Below, one piece after another: positions 25,726-33,290 of a stretch of DNA of 64,000 nucleotides. A program made the translations under genes and the position numbers. Location of the stretch: contig CAVYEW010000011.1 of NCBI GenBank assembly GCA_963767645.1, positions 1 through 64,000 of the forward strand. The letters are read 5' to 3'. The notes below the pieces were generated by a model. The model searched no databases and was not told the DNA's origin. It was given only the letters and a program-made list of their open reading frames with translations. The stretch's first letter is position 1; every line of letters starts with the position of its first letter. The DNA comes from DATFDN01 sp963767645 (GTDB taxonomy: Bacteria; Pseudomonadota; Alphaproteobacteria; Acetobacterales; Acetobacteraceae).

Positions 25726-26509
25726 TGTAGGTGGTGCCTGGATAGGTCGCGGCCGGCGGTGTCGTGCCCGGGTCACGCCCCGGCGTCGGGGACTGGACCG
25801 GCGCCGACTGGACCTGCGGCCGGAAATTCGTCGCCTGTCCTGAGGCCGTGCCAGACCCGGTCGCGGCAGGGGCATAGGACGGCTGGTAGGCCCGATAGGA
25901 AGCCTGCGACGAGCGATAGCCGGACAACTCCTCCATCGCCAGCCGCGCCATGCGCGCCAAGGCGAAGCCCGCGGCAACCGAGGCGCCGGCGAACAGCGCC
26001 GGCTGGCGATGCGCCAGCCCCCGGACCCGCTGCATTAGTCCGTTCAGGTCGTTGGTGCGGATCATCTCCGCAAATGCGCCGAGCTCGTCCGCACTCGCTC
26101 CGACGACATCCGAAAGCCAGCGCTGATCGGCATCGCGCAGCGTGTCCGCGGCCTTGTGGGCCTGCTCGGCAGCCGCCCCGATCGCCTCGGCGGCCTGATC
26201 CTTGCGTCCGCCCACCGCGTCGCCGAGCCGCTCCTGCACCGAGGAGGCGAGATCGGCGGCGGTCTCGCGCGCTTGCTGCAGCACGTCGCTCGCGCGGCCC
26301 TGGGCCGCCCCGGCCACCGTGCCGATCCGATCCTGGGCGTCCTGCGCCAAGCTAGCGGCCTGATCGCTGGCCTTGTTGGCGACGTCGGCTGCCCGGCCCT
26401 GGGCCTGGCGGGCAAGATCGGAACCGCGCTGCTGCGCCCCCCGCGCCGCTTGCTCGGCCTGGGACGGAGGGGTTCCGGGGGACGTTGACGGCCGCTTGGG
26501 TTCGTCCAT
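25718..26509 (-). CDS. Hypothetical amphipathic-helix membrane protein
   Basis: 263 residues from ATG 26509, which has AGGAG about nine bases upstream. Residues 20-125 are a long Ala/Gln/Asp-rich helical array ('DVANKASDQAASLAQDAQDRIGTVAGAAQGRASDVLQQ') resembling LEA or apolipoprotein repeats. Residues 150-185 carry a short hydrophobic segment ('FAGASVAAGFALARMA'). A Pro/Thr/Ser/Tyr-rich, probably disordered tail ends the protein. First gene of the holin/DUF3618 operon. Repeats of this kind suggest a membrane- or protein-shielding role under stress; this is inference. Confidence 0.75.
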   Translation of the reverse strand: MDEPKRPSTSPGTPPSQAEQAARGAQQRGSDLARQAQGRAADVANKASDQAASLAQDAQDRIGTVAGAAQGRASDVLQQARETAADLASSVQERLGDAVGGRKDQAAEAIGAAAEQAHKAADTLRDADQRWLSDVVGASADELGAFAEMIRTNDLNGLMQRVRGLAHRQPALFAGASVAAGFALARMARLAMEELSGYRSSQASYRAYQPSYAPAATGSGTASGQATNFRPQVQSAPVQSPTPGRDPGTTPPAATYPGTTYNG

Positions 26510-26580
26510 CGCCTCGACTCCTGAGCTGGCTTCTATTATCCCGCAACGAGCGAAGTGCCGAGCGGTTGCGCTCACACAAC

Positions 26581-26606
26581 AGCGCGGAACCAGATCGACC
26601 GGTTCC
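26581..26606 (-). promoter_or_regulatory. Near-consensus EcfG (general stress sigma) promoter, leftward
   Basis: Reading the minus strand, GGAAC, 17 bases, CGCT: one mismatch from the EcfG consensus GGAAC-N16/17-CGTT. It overlaps the perfect rightward site through the palindrome GGAACC-N9-GGTTCC and points at the holin/DUF3618 operon. Confidence 0.4.
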
Positions 26607-26610
26607 CGTT
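26586..26610 (+). promoter_or_regulatory. Consensus EcfG (general stress sigma) promoter, rightward
   Basis: GGAAC at 26586-26590, exactly 16 bases, then CGTT at 26607-26610. This is a perfect match to the alphaproteobacterial EcfG (general stress response) consensus. It lies about 29 bases before the BrkB GTG, leaving room for a short leader with AAAGGAA and GGAGG. Strong by pattern, untested. Confidence 0.62.
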
Positions 26611-26638
26611 GAGCGAAAGGAAATAACGCGGAGGCAGC

Positions 26639-27643
26639 GTGGCGGTTGACCCCAAATCCGATAACGAGGCCGACAACCAGACGGGGCGCGGTCGGGAAGC
26701 TGACGATCCCCGCCAGATCCCGGCTGTCGGCTGGAAAGACGTGCTCTGGCGCACCTACACCGGCATCAACGACAAGAACCTGTTCCTGGTCGCCGGCGGT
26801 GTTACGTACTACGTGCTGCTGGCGCTGTTCCCGGCCTTGCTCGCGCTGGTCTTCATCTACGGACTGGTCTTCGATCGCGTGCAGGTCGAAAAGCAGGTCG
26901 GCGCGATGTCCGGTGTGCTCCCGGACTCTGCGCGGCAACTGGTCGCAACCGAGCTGCACCAGATCGTCAGCTCGTCCGGCGGGGCCCTCAGCATCGGCGT
27001 GGTGATCTCGGTGCTGTTCGCGCTCTGGAGCGCCTCGCGCGGCATGAGCGGCATGATGTCCGGGCTGGATATCGCGTATGGCGAGACGGAGACGCGCAGT
27101 ATCATCCGCTTCAACCTGATTGCGCTGGGACTGACCCTGGGATTGCTGGTCGGCGGAGTAGTAGCCATCGCGCTGGTCGCCGTCCTGCCCGCCATAACGG
27201 CCGCGCTTCAGGGCGCAGGCGGAGGCGGCATCATCAAATGGGTGGTGCTGATCATCGAATGGCCGGTCCTCTTTGCCGTCATTCTGGGGTTGCTTGCTCT
27301 GCTGTACCGCTATGCTCCGGACCGGCGGACGCCGCAGTGGCGCTGGGCCAGCCCCGGCGCGATCGTCGGCGGGGTGCTCTGGATCCTCGGCTCCATCCTG
27401 TTCAGCGTCTACGTTGCGAATTTCAGCAACTACAACGCAACGTACGGCTCTCTGGGCGCGGTCGTGGTGCTGCTGACGTGGCTCTATCTCTCCGCCTTCG
27501 TCGTGCTGCTGGGTGCGGAGATCAATGCCGAGCTTGAGCGGCAGACGAAGAAGGATAGCACCACCGATGGCGGAAAGCCGATGGGCGAGCGGGATGCCTT
27601 CGCCGCCGACACTGTCGGGCCTAGCTACGACGACGCACGCTGA
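26639..27643 (+). CDS. YihY/BrkB family inner-membrane protein
   Basis: 334 residues from a GTG preceded by GGAGG. A charged N-terminus leads to 'DVLWRTYTGINDKNLFLVAGGVTYYVLLALFPALLALVFIYGLV', the classic YihY/BrkB opening, followed by several more helices ('FNLIALGLTLGLLVGGVVAIALVAVLPAI', 'LFAVILGLLALLYRYAP', 'GSILFSVYVANFSNYNATYGSLGAVVVLLTWLYLSAFVVLLGAEINAELER'). The N-x-x-Y-G-S-L-G segment is highly conserved in the family. Once annotated as RNase BN, it is now considered a membrane protein of unclear function. A consensus EcfG promoter upstream suggests general-stress control. Confidence 0.92.
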   Translation: MAVDPKSDNEADNQTGRGREADDPRQIPAVGWKDVLWRTYTGINDKNLFLVAGGVTYYVLLALFPALLALVFIYGLVFDRVQVEKQVGAMSGVLPDSARQLVATELHQIVSSSGGALSIGVVISVLFALWSASRGMSGMMSGLDIAYGETETRSIIRFNLIALGLTLGLLVGGVVAIALVAVLPAITAALQGAGGGGIIKWVVLIIEWPVLFAVILGLLALLYRYAPDRRTPQWRWASPGAIVGGVLWILGSILFSVYVANFSNYNATYGSLGAVVVLLTWLYLSAFVVLLGAEINAELERQTKKDSTTDGGKPMGERDAFAADTVGPSYDDAR

Positions 27644-27674
27644 TATGCGCTGACCACGAAGTTACCGCGAGGCC

Positions 27675-27695
27675 ATCACCAGCTACGCTGGTGGT
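27675..27695 (+). terminator. Hairpin downstream of the BrkB gene
   Basis: ATCACCAGC, loop TAC, GCTGGTGGT forms a 9-bp stem (one G·U) about 30 bases after the BrkB stop. No U-tract follows, so it may end transcription only partly. Confidence 0.45.
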
Positions 27696-27778
27696 TGCCG
27701 GACGGACACGGTTTTCCCACGCGCCATTGAAACGACCGGCTTGGGACGCATCTCCAGGCCTGCTTCGAAGGGCGCCTT

Positions 27779-28858
27779 ATGAAACCCGTATTTGGCAGCG
27801 ATATCGAACAGGCCACGCTTCTGACCCGCCAGGGCCGGCTCGGCGAGGCGGCTGCGCTTCTCAAGCGCGCGCTTCGTGGGAAGGCGCCCGGCGATGCACG
27901 CGATCCGATCAGGAACGGGGAAAAAGCCGGCCGCGCCCCGGGCGAGGGGCCGCGCGGGTTTCGCGATCCTGGGCGCAACGCCCGGCCCTCTCCAGTTCCG
28001 CCCGACGGAGCGCGTTTCCTGGCGGCCAGCTTCGCCGACGCGGCTGGAAGCCGCCCCTACAAGCTCTATATTCCAAGCGGCTATCGCGGTCAGCCAGTGC
28101 CGTTGATCGTTATGCTGCACGGCTGCACGCAATCGCCCGACGACTTCGCCGCGGGCACCGGCATGAATGCCGCCGGCGAGGATCACACCTGCCTTGTTGC
28201 CTATCCGGGGCAGATCGCCGCGGCTAACTCCTCGAAATGCTGGAACTGGTTCAACGCCAGCGATCAGCAGCGCGACCGCGGCGAGCCGTCCCTGATCGCC
28301 GGCATCACCAGGCGGATCATGGCGGAATACGCGATCGACAAGCGGCGTGTGTTCGTCGCCGGCCTCTCGGCTGGGGGCGCCGCCGCGGCGATCATGGGGG
28401 CGAGATATCCAGACCTGTATGCCGCGATCGGTGTCCATTCGGGCCTTGCCTGCGGAGCGGCGGGCGATCTGTCTTCCGCCTTCACCGCCATGCGGCAGGG
28501 CACGAATGCGCGCGTGCCGCACGCCCGGTCGGTGATTCCGGCCATCGTCTTCCATGGCGAGCAGGACAGCACGGTCCATCCGAGCAATGCGGACGCGGTC
28601 ATAGAGCAGGCCGCAGGGGCTGTCCGGCTGAAGACGCGGGTGCTCTCGGGGCAGGTGCCGGGGGGACACAGCTATCGCCAGACCCTCTATGTTGATGCGA
28701 GCGGGGCGACGATGATCGAACTGTGGTCGATCGCCGGTGCCGGCCATGCCTGGTCAGGGGGCAGCCCTGCCGGTTCCTTCACCGACCCGCGCGGACCGGA
28801 TGCAACCCGGCAGATGCTGCGCTTTTTCCTGGAGCATCCGCACACGGGATTGATCTAG
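27779..28858 (+). CDS. PHB depolymerase-like esterase (LpqC family)
   Basis: 359 residues. After a polar N-terminus (about 75 residues), the alpha/beta-hydrolase domain matches the Esterase_PHB family: 'YKLYIPSGYRGQPVPLIVMLHGCTQSPDDFAAGTGMN', 'AYPGQ' and 'NSSKCWNWF'. The nucleophile is Ser197 in G-L-S-A-G-G. A catalytic Asp is likely in 'VFHGEQDSTVHPSNAD' and His in 'GAGHAWSGG'. No signal peptide is evident, so an intracellular medium-chain PHA depolymerase or feruloyl-type esterase is possible. It is monocistronic. Confidence 0.88.
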   Translation: MKPVFGSDIEQATLLTRQGRLGEAAALLKRALRGKAPGDARDPIRNGEKAGRAPGEGPRGFRDPGRNARPSPVPPDGARFLAASFADAAGSRPYKLYIPSGYRGQPVPLIVMLHGCTQSPDDFAAGTGMNAAGEDHTCLVAYPGQIAAANSSKCWNWFNASDQQRDRGEPSLIAGITRRIMAEYAIDKRRVFVAGLSAGGAAAAIMGARYPDLYAAIGVHSGLACGAAGDLSSAFTAMRQGTNARVPHARSVIPAIVFHGEQDSTVHPSNADAVIEQAAGAVRLKTRVLSGQVPGGHSYRQTLYVDASGATMIELWSIAGAGHAWSGGSPAGSFTDPRGPDATRQMLRFFLEHPHTGLI

Positions 28859-29121
28859 CGGTCGTCGGTTGGCGCTGCCTGTCCTCGCTTTGACCAGCTG
28901 TGGCCTGCTAACGTTATCGTGATCGATCTCGTGATCGAGGGGGCTCGCCATAGGACGAGCGCCTATTGGCGGGCCTTCGACACGCGACTCCTATAAAATC
29001 CGTCAGCCTAGACCCCTGGTTCTTTTGTGCAGTGCAGCATATGTCTGCGGTGCTGGTGGCCCCGACCAGCAGAAGCCGCTGCCAAGACGGCGCGGCATGA
29101 ACGATTGAAGGTGAATTACCT

Positions 29122-29352
29122 ATGGCATACGAAACGAACTCGGCTTCGTTCGCGAATAAGTCGGAGACGCCCGCCCGGACGTCGATGAGCGCACCGATCC
29201 TCGACTGGATGCTGCTGATGCAGCGTCAGGTCCTCAATTTCCAGCAGCAGGCACTAAGCCTCTATGGGCTCAACGGTGTCGCAGGCCGGTCCAATAGCGT
29301 GTTCGCCAATGGCCGCAAGGCCGCTGCGGCCCAGCCAGGCGCGCGACGTTGA
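29122..29352 (+). CDS. Small hypothetical protein (or N-terminus of the YsnF-like protein)
   Basis: 76 residues; AAGGTG precedes the ATG. The sequence 'SAPILDWMLLMQRQVLNFQQQALSLYGLNG' resembles a short amphipathic helix, with no known domain. It overlaps the YsnF-like frame by 44 bases. A one-base frameshift in the GGCGCGCGAC run near 29338-29346 would fuse the two into a 275-residue protein ('...PGA' then 'DVEVIPLGRETLNVG'), so it may be the missing N-terminus. The 262-bp gap before it holds a 9-bp direct repeat (CGTGATCGA at 28918 and 28930) and no gene. Confidence 0.5.
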   Translation: MAYETNSASFANKSETPARTSMSAPILDWMLLMQRQVLNFQQQALSLYGLNGVAGRSNSVFANGRKAAAAQPGARR

Positions 29353-29950
29353 GGTGATTCCCCTTGGCCGGGAGACGCTGAACGTCGGGACGCGGGTGGT
29401 GAACCAGGGAACCACGCGGGTCCGGCGCTTCGTGATCGAGACCCCGGTCGAGGAGAAGGTGCCGCTGCGTCAGGAGCGGGTCATCATCGAGCGCCGCCGA
29501 CCGATCGCGGTGAGCAGCACCGGCGACACGTTGACCGACAAGACGATCGAGATGTCTGACACGACAGAGGTGCCCGTCGTGTGGACCAGCGTCGAGCTGG
29601 CCGAGGAGGTGGTGGTCCGTCGCGAGGTCAACGAGCGGGTCGAAGCCGTCCGAGGCGTGGTGCGCCACGACGAAGTCGAGGTCCAGGAGATCGGTCACAC
29701 TCCGGCCGAAACCATGGAGCACCGCGCCGAAGCGAGCCGACGCGAGGAGGCGAACGCGGTGGCCAAGCAGGGCATGGCGAAGCTTGAGGCTGCGTCGCAT
29801 GAGGTGAAGACGCAGGCCGCCGCGCCCGCGTTGCCAAAGCCGGCGACCGTCGGCCCGGACGCCAAGCCGGGCACGGAGGCGAAGCCGGGCCACGACGCGA
29901 AGGGCGCATCGGGCTCCAACCACGAGCCGGCGCGTCACGCCAAGAGCTGA
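29309..29950 (+). CDS. YsnF/AvaK (DUF2382) domain stress protein
   Basis: About 213 residues from ATG 29309 (a longer ATG at 29264 adds 15). The DUF2382 domain spans about residues 15-115: 'DVEVIPLGRETLNVGTRVVNQGTTRVRRFVIETPVEEKVPLRQERVIIERRRP', then a second similar half 'VVVRREVNERVEAVRGVVRHDEVEVQE'. These paired beta-strand halves are the family signature. The tail is Ala/Lys/His-rich and probably disordered. DUF2382 proteins are stress-associated, with unknown function. No good ribosome-binding site precedes either ATG, supporting a possible fusion with the upstream frame. Confidence 0.78.
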   Translation: MAARPLRPSQARDVEVIPLGRETLNVGTRVVNQGTTRVRRFVIETPVEEKVPLRQERVIIERRRPIAVSSTGDTLTDKTIEMSDTTEVPVVWTSVELAEEVVVRREVNERVEAVRGVVRHDEVEVQEIGHTPAETMEHRAEASRREEANAVAKQGMAKLEAASHEVKTQAAAPALPKPATVGPDAKPGTEAKPGHDAKGASGSNHEPARHAKS

Positions 29951-29972
29951 GCGCCAGCTCGGACCAGCATGG

Positions 29973-29996
29973 AAAGGGGGCCTTGGGCCCCCTTTT
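29973..29996 (+). terminator. Rho-independent terminator after the YsnF-like gene
   Basis: AAAGGGGGCC, loop TTG, GGCCCCCTTTT: a 10-bp, GC-rich stem followed by a T-run, 22 bases after the stop. This is a strong intrinsic terminator by pattern. Confidence 0.82.
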
Positions 29997-30084
29997 CGGA
30001 TGCATGATCCCCGGTTTGTCAGCTAGGTCGTCCACGTGGACCCCGGTTTCGAGGGGTCACGGCATTTCACGGAAGCGGATGCGG

Positions 30085-31146
30085 ATGGACGCCCGAACGA
30101 CAGATCGAGCCGATTGCCAAACCAGTGCCGAGGCAGCCCGGTCCGCCAGGCGCTCTATACTGACCGAAATCGCACCCTATCAGGCACCGGTGCGTGGGTC
30201 GGCGCTGCGCCAGTTGGGAGTCACGGCGACCGCCTGGATTGCGGTGCTGGCGCTGATGTATGCCGGCCTGGGCCTTTCCGTCTGGGCAGCCTGGGCGCTG
30301 GCGCCGGTGGCCGGCGGGCTGCTGATCCGTATCTTCATCATCCAGCACGATTGCGGCCATGGCAGCTACTTCAAGTCGCGCCGGGCGAATGACCTGACCG
30401 GCTGGATCTGCAGCCTGGCAACCTGGACGCCGTATGCGAACTGGCGCGTGCAACATGCCCACCATCACGCGACCTGGAACAACCTCGACCGGCGCGGCGG
30501 GCGGTTCGATATCTACTCGAGCTGCCTCACCGTCGCGGAGTATCGCGCGCTCACGCCGTTCAGGCGCTTTGCGCACCGGATCATGCTGCATCCGTTGATC
30601 GCCCAAGTGGCGCTGCCGCCCATCATCTTCTTCGTGTTCTATCGCTTCCCGTTCGACACGCCCTCCTCGCGCAACCGCGAGCGTGCCAGCGTGCATCGCA
30701 CCAGCCTTGCGATTGCCGTCCTCTATACGGGCTTGGCGCTGATCCTTGGCGCGCGCGCGGTGCTGCTGGTACAGGCGCCGGTGGTCGCGATCGCCTCCAT
30801 CATCGGCGTGTGGCTGTTCTCGGTCCAGCACAGGTTCGAGTTGGCGCTGTGGGCGGACAACGCGGCATGGGACCCGATCACGGCCGGGCTGCACGGCAGT
30901 TCGTATCTGCGCCTGCCCGCTTGGCTGCACTGGTTCACCGGCAATATCGCATTGCACCATCTGCACCATCTTTCGCCACGCATCCCCAATTATCGGCTGC
31001 AAGCCTGTCAGCGGGGCTGCGCGCTGCTGGCGGAAAGCGAGGCAAGGGCGCTGTCGATCGGCGAGGCATTGCGGGCCGGGCGGTACGTGTTGTGGGATGA
31101 AGACCTGGGCCGGATGGTCCGGTTCGCCGATCTGGAACGGCGTTGA
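30085..31146 (+). CDS. Membrane fatty acid desaturase
   Basis: 353 residues from ATG 30085 (an ATG two codons upstream is equally possible; the GGAAG site favours 30085). The three histidine boxes of di-iron acyl-lipid desaturases are present: H-D-C-G-H-G, H-A-H-H-H and H-H-L-H-H-L, with membrane pairs between them ('LGVTATAWIAVLALMYAGLGLSVWAAWAL', 'LAIAVLYTGLALILGARAVLL'). It puts double bonds into membrane acyl chains and would need an electron donor not encoded nearby. The gene is single and follows a terminator. Confidence 0.9.
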   Translation: MDARTTDRADCQTSAEAARSARRSILTEIAPYQAPVRGSALRQLGVTATAWIAVLALMYAGLGLSVWAAWALAPVAGGLLIRIFIIQHDCGHGSYFKSRRANDLTGWICSLATWTPYANWRVQHAHHHATWNNLDRRGGRFDIYSSCLTVAEYRALTPFRRFAHRIMLHPLIAQVALPPIIFFVFYRFPFDTPSSRNRERASVHRTSLAIAVLYTGLALILGARAVLLVQAPVVAIASIIGVWLFSVQHRFELALWADNAAWDPITAGLHGSSYLRLPAWLHWFTGNIALHHLHHLSPRIPNYRLQACQRGCALLAESEARALSIGEALRAGRYVLWDEDLGRMVRFADLERR

Positions 31147-31161
31147 GTTCCGGCGTTGAGC

Positions 31162-31238
31162 TGGCGCGCCCTGCTGGATTCGAACCAGCGACCCACAGCT
31201 TAGAAGGCTGTTGCTCTATCCAACTGAGCTAAGGGCGC
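31162..31238 (-). tRNA. tRNA-Arg(TCT)
   Basis: Minus-strand cloverleaf: acceptor GCGCCCT pairs with AGGGCGC, D-arm GCTC...GAGC, anticodon stem ACAGC/GCTGT with loop CTTCTAA (anticodon TCT), and T-loop GGTTCGAATCC. Discriminator G and CCA are encoded. It sits next to the NDUFS4-like gene. Confidence 0.96.
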
Positions 31239-31247
31239 CCGCGGCGG

Positions 31248-31553
31248 TCAGTGCGTCCACAGTTCCCGCCGGGTGTAGGCGAAGTTCTCGGCGTAAGCCT
31301 TCGGCTTTACGCGCCGCTCATGAGGCAGTTCCACGTCGTAGGCGATGCCGTGCTGCTCGGCATAGCCGACCGCCTCTTCCCGCGTCGCGAAATGCAGTCG
31401 CACCTGAGCCAACGTATCGGTGCTGCCGATCCAGCCCATCAGCGGGTCGGGGCGGCGCGGCGCATTCGGCTCGAATTCAAGAATCCAGGCGTCGGTCCCG
31501 GCGCGGCCGGACTGCATCGCGGTCTTAGGGGGCTGGTAGATGCGGGCCCGCAT
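31248..31553 (-). CDS. NADH:ubiquinone oxidoreductase NDUFS4-like subunit
   Basis: 101 residues, matching the alphaproteobacterial 'ETC complex I subunit conserved region' family, homologous to mitochondrial NDUFS4 (18 kDa). Conserved stretches are 'ARIYQPPKTAMQSG', 'WILEFEP', 'DPLMGWIGSTDTLAQVRLHFATREEAVGYAEQHGIAYDV' and the C-terminal 'YAENFAYTRRELWTH'. It is a supernumerary subunit at the NADH-binding module and, as usual in this group, is encoded away from the nuo operon, here between two tRNA genes. Confidence 0.93.
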   Translation of the reverse strand: MRARIYQPPKTAMQSGRAGTDAWILEFEPNAPRRPDPLMGWIGSTDTLAQVRLHFATREEAVGYAEQHGIAYDVELPHERRVKPKAYAENFAYTRRELWTH

Positions 31554-31577
31554 ACGCCGTATTCCCTCTCTCCCATG

Positions 31578-31655
31578 TGGTCGGGGCGGCCGGATTCGAA
31601 CCGGCGGCCTCGTGTACCCAAAACACGCGCGCTAACCAGGCTGCGCCACGCCCCG
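31578..31655 (-). tRNA. tRNA-Pro(TGG)
   Basis: Minus-strand cloverleaf: acceptor CGGGGCG/CGCCCCG, D-arm GCGC...GCGC, anticodon stem CGTGT/ACACG with loop TTTGGGT (anticodon TGG), and T-arm GCCGG-TTCGAAT-CCGGC. Discriminator A and CCA are encoded. Confidence 0.95.
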
Positions 31656-31698
31656 CCAAGCGGGGGGAACCTATGGGCGCGGCGTCCGATCCGCAAGC

Positions 31699-32178
31699 TT
31701 ATCCGGCGGGGCGGAACTGCGGCCCAACCACCTTGTCGCCGGCCGCGATGCCGAGGCGGCCCGTCGTACCGCCCGCCAATTCGAGCGTCGCCGCCACCGG
31801 GCCGCCGCTCTCGATCACGCGCAGGCTCTGCGGCACGGTGTTCTCGGCGATCCGCCTGATCGTGCCGTCGGGCTCGATGAACACCATGTCGAGCGGGACC
31901 AGCGTGTTCTTCATCCACATCGGGCTGTCCTGCGTCGCGGGCCAGACGAACAGCATTCCGCCGTCCGGCGGCACGCTTGTGCGGAACATCTCGCCCGTCA
32001 TCTGCTGCGCCGGCGTGGTCGCCAGCTCGACATCGAACGGGTGGCGCTGGCCGTCCTTGCTTATGATGGTGATCCGCTCCTTCGGCAGTTCCGGCTGGGC
32101 GGTGGTCGGCTCCTGGGCCCGCACCGCAAGCGCTGCCGGGACCAGCGCGAGCAGGAGGAGCAGCGTGCGGCGGTTCAT
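31699..32178 (-). CDS. DUF192 domain protein, exported
   Basis: 159 residues with a signal peptide ('LLLLLALVPAALAVRAQ'). The DUF192 domain follows: 'HPFDVELATTPAQQMTGEMFRTSVPPDGGMLFVWP', 'SPMWMKNTLVPLDMVFIEPDGTIRRIAENTVPQS', and a C-terminal 'VAATLELAGGTTGRLGIAAGDKVVG'. W-M-K-N-T and P-L-D are the family hallmark. Periplasmic, function unknown. Its ATG overlaps the stop of the deacetylase gene (ATGA), so it is the last gene of a three-gene operon. Confidence 0.92.
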   Translation of the reverse strand: MNRRTLLLLLALVPAALAVRAQEPTTAQPELPKERITIISKDGQRHPFDVELATTPAQQMTGEMFRTSVPPDGGMLFVWPATQDSPMWMKNTLVPLDMVFIEPDGTIRRIAENTVPQSLRVIESGGPVAATLELAGGTTGRLGIAAGDKVVGPQFRPAG

Positions 32179-33290
32179 GCGGCGAGAGTCTCCTCAATTG
32201 CCAGCGCGGCCAGATGCCGCACTTCCTCGCGAACCGGCCCAAGCCGCGGAGGGTCACGCAGCGTCGTGAACCAGTGCGCCGGCGGGTTGCGGCCGGCGGC
32301 GCGATCGAAGCGCAGGGCGCGCAGCACCGCTTCGGCCGGCGGCGGCAGACGCTCCGGGATCGGCAGCGCGTTCAGCGTCGCCCAGATGCCGGCCCAACAG
32401 CGCCCAACCGCCCATGGATTATAGCCACCGCCGCCCAACACAACCAGACGCGGAGCCAGGCCGATGAGCGCGGCGACCGTGGCGAAATGCGCGTTGTTGG
32501 AGAGCGACAGCCGCGCGAGCGGGTCTTCGGCGAGTGCGTCGGCGCCGGCCTGCAGCATGATCGCCTGAGGCCGCCGAGCGCGGATCAGCGTCAGCACGGC
32601 ACGCTCGAGCAGATACAGGAACTCGCTGTCGTTGCAGCCTTTCGGGACCGGCAGGTTGCGCGCCGTTCCGCCGGCACGGTCCTCGGCCGGCCCGGTGAAC
32701 GGCCAGCGCCCGGCCTCGTGGACGCTGATGGTCAGCACGCGGTCATCCTCGGCGAAGGCGTCCTGCACGCCATCGCCGTGATGGGCGTCGATGTCGAGAT
32801 AGACGATGTTGTCGAGCCCGAGATCCAGCCAGGTCAGCAAGCCCAGCACCGGATCATTGAGAAAGCAGAAGCCCGCCGCACGGTCGCGCCTCCCGTGATG
32901 GGTGCCGCCGCCTGGACAATGCACGACCCCGCCGGAGGCGGTGAGTCGTGCCGCGAGCATCACCCCTCCGGCGGAGATCGCCGGCCGCCGGAACATCTCC
33001 GGATAGACCGGGTTGCCCTCGGCGCCGAGGCGGTAACGTTCCCGGTCCTGCTCGGTTACCGATTGCGTCGCCTCAGCCCGGCGCAGCGCGGCGACATAGG
33101 CCGGGTCATGGAAGCGCGCGAGCGCGTCCTCGCTCGCCATCGGCGCCTCGATATAGGCGTCGTCCGGCAGCCAGCCCAGCGCGCGGCAAAGGTCGGTGCA
33201 GGTGGAGACGCGCGGCACCGCCAGCGGATGCTTCGGGCCGTAGCTGGAGTTGCGGTAGATCTCGCTACCGATATACAACGGATGCTTCAC
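32175..33290 (-). CDS. Histone deacetylase-like amidohydrolase (AcuC type)
   Basis: 371 residues of the class I/AcuC-type arginase-deacetylase fold. Zinc and active-site motifs are 'HCPGGGTHHGRRDRAAGFCFLNDPVLGLL' (tandem catalytic His), 'YLDIDAHHGDGVQDAF' (zinc-binding D-x-H) and 'LQAGADALAEDPLARLSLSN' (second Asp). Bacterial members remove acetyl groups from acetyl-lysine (for example acetyl-CoA synthetase) or small amines. Stop-start overlaps of four bases on both sides place it between the lyase gene and the DUF192 gene. Confidence 0.9.
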   Translation of the reverse strand: MKHPLYIGSEIYRNSSYGPKHPLAVPRVSTCTDLCRALGWLPDDAYIEAPMASEDALARFHDPAYVAALRRAEATQSVTEQDRERYRLGAEGNPVYPEMFRRPAISAGGVMLAARLTASGGVVHCPGGGTHHGRRDRAAGFCFLNDPVLGLLTWLDLGLDNIVYLDIDAHHGDGVQDAFAEDDRVLTISVHEAGRWPFTGPAEDRAGGTARNLPVPKGCNDSEFLYLLERAVLTLIRARRPQAIMLQAGADALAEDPLARLSLSNNAHFATVAALIGLAPRLVVLGGGGYNPWAVGRCWAGIWATLNALPIPERLPPPAEAVLRALRFDRAAGRNPPAHWFTTLRDPPRLGPVREEVRHLAALAIEETLAA

